Source of the DNA: CAYOYK01 sp964408185
GTDB lineage: Bacteria; Bacillota; Clostridia; Christensenellales; Aristaeellaceae
DNA: 11,921 bases
Direction of reading: 5' to 3'
Assembly (NCBI GenBank): GCA_964408185.1
Contig: CAYOYK010000068.1
Coordinates: 1-11,921, forward strand
The number at the start of each line of letters is the position of its first letter. Position 1 is the stretch's first letter. Positions 7,353 through 11,921 of this stretch are shown in pieces. The notes below the pieces were generated by a model, which worked only from the letters and a program-made list of their open reading frames with translations, did not search any database and had not been told where the DNA came from. The position numbers were made by a program, and so were the translations under genes.

Positions 7353-7522
7353 GCGGTTGCGCCTGCCGTCCGTATGGGCGCCGCGCGAATTGGCGGGGCG
7401 GAGGGCGGCAATGCGCACGGGCGGCATCATGCGGCGCGGGCGGCAATGCGCACGGGCGGCATCAAGCGGCGCGGCATCGGCGCGGGCGGCATCTCGCGGT
7501 TGCGCCCGCCGTCCGCATGGGC
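7353..7522. repeat. Nested short direct repeats in the intergenic region
   Basis: A 27-bp direct repeat at 7353-7379 and 7496-7522 (GCGGTTGCGCC.GCCGTCCG.ATGGGC, two mismatches) brackets a second repeat. That one has a unit of about 35 bp, GGGCGGCAATGCGCACGGGC followed by GGCATCA, starting at 7403 and 7438, with a shorter GGGCGGCATC copy near 7484. It overlaps an open frame reaching back from the next gene, but that gene's promoter and ribosome binding site lie downstream, so this part is not translated. The 14-nt core GCGGTTGCGCCTGC also occurs in the tandem array at the right edge of the window. Confidence 0.7.
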
Positions 7523-7526
7523 TTTA

Positions 7527-7555
7527 TCGACAAATCCCTCCCTCTGTGCTAGAAT
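7527..7555 (+). promoter_or_regulatory. Promoter of the membrane-HAD fusion gene
   Basis: TCGACA (7527-7532, five of six matches to TTGACA), a 17-bp spacer and TAGAAT (7550-7555), the last with a TGC extension. It starts a few bases after the second 27-bp repeat copy. Transcription would begin near 7562, about 29 nt before the start codon, with GGGAGG at 7579-7584 as ribosome binding site. Confidence 0.75.
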
Positions 7556-7590
7556 ACCTGCGAAAGGCAACCCGCCTTGGGAGGTATCAA

Positions 7591-9642
7591 ATGCAAAAGC
7601 AGTCCCCCGCCGTTCGTCCCATGCCCTTCCGGCTCGCGCTGGGCGGCATGTGCCTGTATACCCTTTGGCTGATGCTCCCCGCCGTGCAGGTGCTGGGCAA
7701 GGCCGTTACGGGCGTGGCCGCCGTGGCGCTGTTTGCGCTGGGCGTGCTGCTGGACCGTCCGTTTGCGCAAAGGAACTGGCGCTGGCTCGCTCTGGCGGCG
7801 CTGGCGGCCCTCGGCCTGCCGATGGCGCTGTACTTCGGGCTGGGCCGGGGCGACCACTCCGGCACGATGGGCCTGCTGAGCTACTGGTGCCAGCAGGGGA
7901 TGTTCTGGTTCCCGCTGATCGTGTGCGCGTACCTGCGCAGGCGGGGGGAGCCGCGCTACGCCCGCGTGCTGATCCCGCTGGCGCTGGCCTGCGTGGCGCT
8001 GACCGCCCTCACCACCACCGCGTGGCTCTGCGAGGGCTACACGCACAGCCCCGCGCTGGCGTACTCGCGCTCGCTGGGCTACGCCGATTCCTCGCAGGAG
8101 CTGCACCGCAAGCTGATGCTCCGGGGCGTGGGCGGGTACGACTTTGTGTACGGCTGCCTGCTGTGCGTGCCGCTGGCGCTGTACTTCTCATGCAAGCGGC
8201 GGGGGCGGGAGCGCGCGCTGGCGCTGGCGTTTTTGGCGCTGCTCACGGTCACGGTGGCGCTGAGCCAATTCCTGTACGCGATGATCTTCCTTGCGGCGAT
8301 CTACGCCGTGTGGGCATGGGGCCTGCTGATCCGCTGGCTGACGCGCCGGATCTGCGGGCGCGAGCTGGCGCTCGACTGGGCGATGCTCACCGCGCTTGCG
8401 CCCGCCGGGCTGATCGTGCTGCTGCGCGTGCCGCTGAGCGCGCTGCTGGTGCAGCTCTCCGATTGGACGGATATGAACAGCGTGCGCTACGGCGCGCGGC
8501 TGCTGTACGAGGCCCTCACCGGGCAGGGCGACGAGCTGATCGCCGCGCTGCCGTCCCGGCTGGACAGCTACTCGGTCTCCGTGCGCGCGTTCGCGGGCAG
8601 CCCGTGGCTGGGCCTGCTCACGGGCGAGGGCGCGCTGGGCAAGCACAGCGACGCGCTGGATCTGCTGGCCGGGCTGGGGCTGATCGGCGCGGGCGGGTTC
8701 CTCGCGCTGGCGAGCGTTCCGGGACGCGGCCTGCTGCGCGGCCTGCGCAAAAGCCCCGCGCGGCCCTATGTGGCGCTGTGCCTCGTCTTTGCGGGCGCGC
8801 TGACGCTGATCAACACCGTGTTCTACTCGCGCGAGCTGAGCCTGATGGTCTCGGTCGGGCTGCTGGCGGCGCTTGGCGGCGAGGGCGACGCGCTCCCCGC
8901 GGCCGGCGACCCCACCGAGACGCGCGCCGGGGACGAGCCGGCCCCGACCGAGCCGCTCCCGCGCGCCGCCGTGTTCGATTTGGATGGAACCCTGCTGGAT
9001 ACCCTCGATGATCTGGCGGACAGCGTCAACGCCGTGCTGGCCGAGCGCGGCTATCCCGCGCGCGGACGCGACGAGGTGCGCGCGTTCGTAGGCAACGGCA
9101 TCCGCGAGCTGATGCGCCGAGCCCTGCCGGACGGCGCGGACGACGAGGCCGTCGACGGGGCGTATCAGGCGATGCTGACCTATTATCAGGCGCATTGCGC
9201 CATCCGCACCGCGCCCTACCGCGGCGTGCCGGAGGCGCTGGAGGCCCTGCGCGCCGCCGGATGGAAGATCGCCGTGGTGAGCAACAAGGCGGACGCGGCC
9301 GTCGAGGCCCTGTGCGAGCGGTACCTGCCCGGCTTGGTGGACGTCGCGCGGGGCGACCGGCCCGGCCAGCCCCGCAAGCCCGCGCCGGAGCCCATTTGGG
9401 CCGCGCTGGACGCGCTGGGCTGCGAAAGGGCGGGCGCCGCGTACATCGGGGATTCGGACGTGGATGTGCTTGCGGCCCGCGCGGCGGGCATGGACGGCGT
9501 GTTTGTGACGTGGGGCTTCCGCTCGCGGCAGACGCTGCTGGACGCGGGCGCGTCGCGCGTGGTGGACGCCCCGGCGGAGCTGCTGGACGCGCTGCTGCCC
9601 TGCAACGTGATCAGCCGTACTCCCTCGGCGGGTGTTTCGTAA
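7591..9642 (+). CDS. Fusion: polytopic O-antigen-ligase-like membrane domain with C-terminal HAD phosphatase
   Basis: One uninterrupted 683-residue frame joins two unrelated parts. Residues 1-430 hold about 12 hydrophobic segments (roughly 13-35, 38-55, 63-84, 95-115, then others to 416-429). A large loop at about 300-355 ends in SPWLGLLTGEGALG then KHSDALDLLAGLGLIG (337-365), which resembles the p..G.G..HS..ld.la..Gl.G region of the O-antigen ligase/Wzy polymerase superfamily. A Pro/Glu/Asp linker (431-457) leads to a complete HAD domain of phosphoglycolate-phosphatase type: DLDGT (D463, D465), S564 in VVSN, K596 in RKPAPEP, and GDSDVD (D621, D625). All catalytic residues are present, and 225 residues is normal for that family. 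With an even TM count the HAD domain faces the cytoplasm. The start is fixed by GGGAGG 6 nt upstream and a promoter that excludes the longer frame. No start codon with a ribosome binding site precedes the HAD part. The HAD substrate and the membrane-domain reaction are not deducible. It is transcribed alone. Confidence 0.85.
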   Translation: MQKQSPAVRPMPFRLALGGMCLYTLWLMLPAVQVLGKAVTGVAAVALFALGVLLDRPFAQRNWRWLALAALAALGLPMALYFGLGRGDHSGTMGLLSYWCQQGMFWFPLIVCAYLRRRGEPRYARVLIPLALACVALTALTTTAWLCEGYTHSPALAYSRSLGYADSSQELHRKLMLRGVGGYDFVYGCLLCVPLALYFSCKRRGRERALALAFLALLTVTVALSQFLYAMIFLAAIYAVWAWGLLIRWLTRRICGRELALDWAMLTALAPAGLIVLLRVPLSALLVQLSDWTDMNSVRYGARLLYEALTGQGDELIAALPSRLDSYSVSVRAFAGSPWLGLLTGEGALGKHSDALDLLAGLGLIGAGGFLALASVPGRGLLRGLRKSPARPYVALCLVFAGALTLINTVFYSRELSLMVSVGLLAALGGEGDALPAAGDPTETRAGDEPAPTEPLPRAAVFDLDGTLLDTLDDLADSVNAVLAERGYPARGRDEVRAFVGNGIRELMRRALPDGADDEAVDGAYQAMLTYYQAHCAIRTAPYRGVPEALEALRAAGWKIAVVSNKADAAVEALCERYLPGLVDVARGDRPGQPRKPAPEPIWAALDALGCERAGAAYIGDSDVDVLAARAAGMDGVFVTWGFRSRQTLLDAGASRVVDAPAELLDALLPCNVISRTPSAGVS

Positions 9643-9675
9643 CCAAAAACGTAAAATAGTGACATATGTAACCGT

Positions 9676-9703
9676 AAACAGCTTCCAGTACAGGAAGCCG
9701 TTT
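9676..9703 (+). terminator. Terminator of the membrane-HAD fusion gene
   Basis: AAACaGCTTCC and GGAAGCcGTTT pair around a 6-nt loop: GCTTCC/GGAAGC plus AAAC/GTTT, with one internal A-C mismatch. The tail CCATGTTTTCGG is only moderately T-rich. It lies 33 bp after the stop codon, in an AT-rich intergenic stretch. Confidence 0.65.
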
Positions 9704-9765
9704 CCATGTTTTCGGTCATTTTCGTAACAATTGCACGCTTTTGCGTTTTCGACAAAAACTTTTCG

Positions 9766-9793
9766 TTGCAATCAGGGTCGGCTGTGATATAAT
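9766..9793 (+). promoter_or_regulatory. Promoter of the diguanylate cyclase gene
   Basis: TTGCAA (9766-9771), a 16-bp spacer and a consensus TATAAT (9788-9793) with a TGA extension. Transcription would begin near 9800. This rules out the in-frame ATGs at 9741 and 9792 as starts. The AT-rich block 9643-9851 stands out against its surroundings. An inverted pair TTGCA (9731-9735) and TGCAA (9767-9771) overlaps the -35 element and might be an operator, but it is short. Confidence 0.75.
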
Positions 9794-9851
9794 GCAATCG
9801 TTACATTCTCCGCGTAACATGCATTCTATGGAGCCTGAGGTGTTTTTTTCC

Positions 9852-11720
9852 ATGCGGTCAAATGGTTTGCTCCAGCAGGTCGAGCGTCGCGTGAAGCGAT
9901 TCCCGCGCACGCTGTTTACATTGCTGCTCGTGCTGCTGACGCTCACGGCTGTGTTTACGTATGCCGCCGTGCGCGCGGAGGAGGTCTCCGTCAACCGAAC
10001 GAAGGCGCAAATGCAGGATTCCGCCGGGATTCTGGCCGATTTGACCAACCTGTACATCGAGGATCGCATGCAGGCCTGCGTGCAGAGCGCGGAGCTGCTG
10101 GCCCTGCGGGCGGACGCGTGCGGCGCGGCGGAGTCCGCCGCGCTGGACAAGCTCTCCCTCAACGCGGATCTAGCGGGGCTTGCCGTCTATCTGCCGGACA
10201 GCGACCGTATCACCCAGCGGGGTTCGGGAACGCTCAGCGCGGCCCAGCGCGCGGCTTTGCAGGCCGATGCGTCCGGCGGGCCGCTCGTGCTGCCCCTTGG
10301 CGAGGAGGGCGGCGGCTTTGCGGTCGCCGCGCGCGTACCCGACGAAGGGCCGCGCGCGTACTTGGTATGCTTTCACGCCTCCGACGCTTTGCGCGAGCTG
10401 CTGACCAGCGCCGCGTTTCAGGGCGCGGGCATGACGTTTGTCGTCGCCGGGGACGGCCGCTATGTGCTGCGCACCAGCGAGTCCGCGCTGGCCACATCGC
10501 CCAACTTTTTGCAGGCCGAGACCATCCGCCTGCTGGATGGCGTAACCATCGAGGATGTTCGCGCCGATTTCGCCGCCGGAAGGAGCCGCCTGACGCGCTA
10601 CGCCACCTCCGGCAGCGTGCTGATGTACGGCTACTACACGCCGCTGCACGCGCTGGATTGGTACCTGTTCACGGCGGTGCGCGATGAGATCGCGGGCGAG
10701 GCGGCGCGGCGGAACCAGCAGCTGCTGCGGCTGGCGTGCATCGTATCGTTTGTGGGGCTGGCCGCGCTGGTCACGGTGATCAGCTATGAGAACATGCGGC
10801 AGAAAAAGGCGCTCCGCGCCGTCAACCGCGAGGCCCTGACCGCGCGCAAGATGATCGCCCGTCTGCTCAGCGAGGCGGACTGTCTTGCGTTCTTTTACAC
10901 GCCGGGGGATCAGACCGCCCAGCTCCTCAACGATGTGGACGCGCCCGATCAGGAGCGCTTGGAGCGCGAGCTTTTCCGCCCCCAGAAGGACGACGATCTG
11001 GTGCTGCCGGACGATGCGCCGCGCCATCAGCAAATGCTTGCGCAGCTGAACCGGCTGGAGCCGCCCGACCCGCTGGTGCTGCGGCTGCGGCTGTTCCCGG
11101 CGGCGACGGAGTACCGCTTTTGCAAGCTGACGTTCACGCTGGCGGAGAGCCAGCATGGCAAGCCGATGTTCCTTTGCGCCGTCAAGGATGAGGACAGCGC
11201 CCGGCGCGAGGCCATCACGCTGCGGGAGCTGAGCCGTCGGGACGGGCTGACCAAGCTGTACAACCGCCGCGCGTGCGTGGAGCTGGTCAACGAGCAGCTT
11301 GCGCGGCGCGGGCAGGGCACGTTTATCTATTTGGACTTGGACCACTTTAAGCACATCAACGATTCGCACGGGCACAAGGCGGGGGACGAGGCCCTGCTTG
11401 TGTTTGCGGAGTGTCTGCGCTCGGCGTTTTTCCTCAGCGATATTTTGGCGCGGCTGGGCGGGGATGAGTTTGTGGTCTACTCGCCGTACTTTATCAGCCA
11501 AGAGAACGCGACCAAGCACCTCGTCCGCCTCCAGCAGGAGCTTGACGCGAAGAGCTGCGGGTACACATTCAGCGCCGGGATCGCGTTTGCGCGCGAGGGC
11601 GACGGCTTTGACAGCCTGTATGTCGCGGCGGACAAGGCGCTGTACCAAGCGAAGGGCGCGGGCCGGAAGCAGTTTGTCTTTTACGGAGACGGGGCCTCTG
11701 ACGAGACGGGTGTGAAATAA
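9852..11720 (+). CDS. Membrane-anchored sensor diguanylate cyclase (GGDEF)
   Basis: A 622-residue protein that should make cyclic di-GMP from two GTP in response to an outside signal. A TM helix at about 20-40 and another at 291-312 bracket a ~250-residue extracytoplasmic domain of PDC/dCACHE size and layout. It ends in YGYYTPLHALDWYLFTAVRD, typical of the membrane-proximal end of such sensors. A cytoplasmic linker of about 145 residues, possibly a degenerate PAS-like domain, leads to the GGDEF domain: DGLTKLYNRR (464-473), YLDLDHFKHIND with metal ligand D495, and intact GGDEF at 536-540. The RxxD inhibitory-site Arg is replaced by Phe (F527-L-S-D530), so product inhibition there is probably lost. 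No EAL or HD-GYP domain is present. The start is chosen from GAGG at 9837-9840, 11 nt upstream (a wide spacing). In-frame ATGs at 9819 and 9828 also lie after the promoter but lack a ribosome binding site. The ligand is unknown. Confidence 0.92.
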   Translation: MRSNGLLQQVERRVKRFPRTLFTLLLVLLTLTAVFTYAAVRAEEVSVNRTKAQMQDSAGILADLTNLYIEDRMQACVQSAELLALRADACGAAESAALDKLSLNADLAGLAVYLPDSDRITQRGSGTLSAAQRAALQADASGGPLVLPLGEEGGGFAVAARVPDEGPRAYLVCFHASDALRELLTSAAFQGAGMTFVVAGDGRYVLRTSESALATSPNFLQAETIRLLDGVTIEDVRADFAAGRSRLTRYATSGSVLMYGYYTPLHALDWYLFTAVRDEIAGEAARRNQQLLRLACIVSFVGLAALVTVISYENMRQKKALRAVNREALTARKMIARLLSEADCLAFFYTPGDQTAQLLNDVDAPDQERLERELFRPQKDDDLVLPDDAPRHQQMLAQLNRLEPPDPLVLRLRLFPAATEYRFCKLTFTLAESQHGKPMFLCAVKDEDSARREAITLRELSRRDGLTKLYNRRACVELVNEQLARRGQGTFIYLDLDHFKHINDSHGHKAGDEALLVFAECLRSAFFLSDILARLGGDEFVVYSPYFISQENATKHLVRLQQELDAKSCGYTFSAGIAFAREGDGFDSLYVAADKALYQAKGAGRKQFVFYGDGASDETGVK

Positions 11721-11722
11721 AT

Positions 11723-11737
11723 ATAGGGACACCCTAT
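11723..11737 (+). other. Short hairpin just after the diguanylate cyclase stop
   Basis: ATAGGG and CCCTAT form a perfect 6-bp stem around a 3-nt loop (ACA), 2 bp after the stop codon. No T-tract follows, so it is a doubtful terminator. The only other possible stop structure is the GC-rich tandem array that follows. Confidence 0.4.
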
Positions 11738-11742
11738 TACCC

Positions 11743-11921
11743 GCGCCTGCGCGGCGCGCGTTTGCGCCTGCGCGGCGCGCGTTTGCGCCTGCGCGGCGCG
11801 CGTTTGCGCCTACGCGGCGCGCGTTTGCGCCTGCGCGGCGCGCGTTTGCGCCTGCGCGGCGCGCGGTTGCGCCTGCGCGGCGCGCGGTTGCGCCTGCGCG
11901 GCGCGCGGTTGCGCCTGCGCG
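11743..11921. repeat. 21-bp tandem repeat array, cut by the window end
   Basis: Eight full units and an 11-nt partial one start at 11743, 11764, 11785, 11806, 11827, 11848, 11869, 11890 and 11911. The unit reads GCGCCTGCGCGG then CGCGCGTTT. Units 1-3 and 5 are identical. Unit 4 has one G-to-A change (CTACGC). Units 6-8 all end GGTT instead of GTTT, so variants are grouped by position, as expected from stepwise unit duplication. The unit is 7 codons long and could encode a heptapeptide, but no start codon leads into it on the + strand and no gene is recognised. The alternating GCGCGC tracts could form hairpins or left-handed DNA. Array length beyond the window is unknown. Confidence 0.95.

Noticed and set aside
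9643..9851. A c-di-GMP (GEMM) riboswitch ahead of the diguanylate cyclase.
   Set aside because: The conserved GEMM core and tetraloop features are not present; the stretch is accounted for by a terminator and a promoter.
11743..11921. A CRISPR array at the right edge.
   Set aside because: Units are contiguous 21-bp repeats with no spacers.

Overview
The window is a GC-rich stretch, about 70% G+C by eye, of a bacterial chromosome. Its features fit a Gram-positive, Bacillota-like host, most plausibly a high-GC gut or anaerobic clostridial lineage. These are AGGAGG-type ribosome binding sites, sigma-A-like promoters with an extended TGn element, an acyl-phosphate-dependent PlsY, a selenium-dependent-type xanthine dehydrogenase with no FAD domain, and a clostridial-style secreted repeat protein. 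Species cannot be assigned from the sequence alone. No rRNA, tRNA, CRISPR array, transposase or phage gene was seen.

Layout from left to right. Positions 1-501 hold about two and a half copies of a ~195-bp intergenic repeat. plsY (546-1250, +) follows. Positions 1251-1608 hold the same repeat family in the opposite orientation, so plsY sits between inverted repeat arrays. A long secreted protein made of five related beta-rich modules (1690-4386, -) ends in a strong hairpin terminator. It is divergent from a single-chain [2Fe-2S]/molybdopterin hydroxylase of the xanthine dehydrogenase family (4662-7199, +), with a promoter for each gene in the 275-bp gap. After a perfect 14-bp terminator stem, the stretch 7327-7590 carries short direct repeats and a good promoter. 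Next comes an unusual 683-residue fusion of a polytopic O-antigen-ligase-like membrane domain to a complete HAD phosphatase (7591-9642, +). A terminator and a TATAAT promoter then precede a two-TM membrane diguanylate cyclase (9852-11720, +). The right edge (11743-11921) is a 21-bp tandem repeat that runs off the window.

Every gene appears to be its own transcription unit, with its own promoter and/or terminator, so there is no operon-level pathway here. The themes are envelope and membrane functions (PlsY, the secreted repeat protein, the membrane-HAD fusion, the c-di-GMP sensor-synthase), one redox enzyme, and a striking load of GC-rich palindromic intergenic repeats. The best candidates for something undescribed are the membrane-HAD fusion, the A-B-A-B-C secreted protein, and the hairpin-bearing repeat family around plsY.
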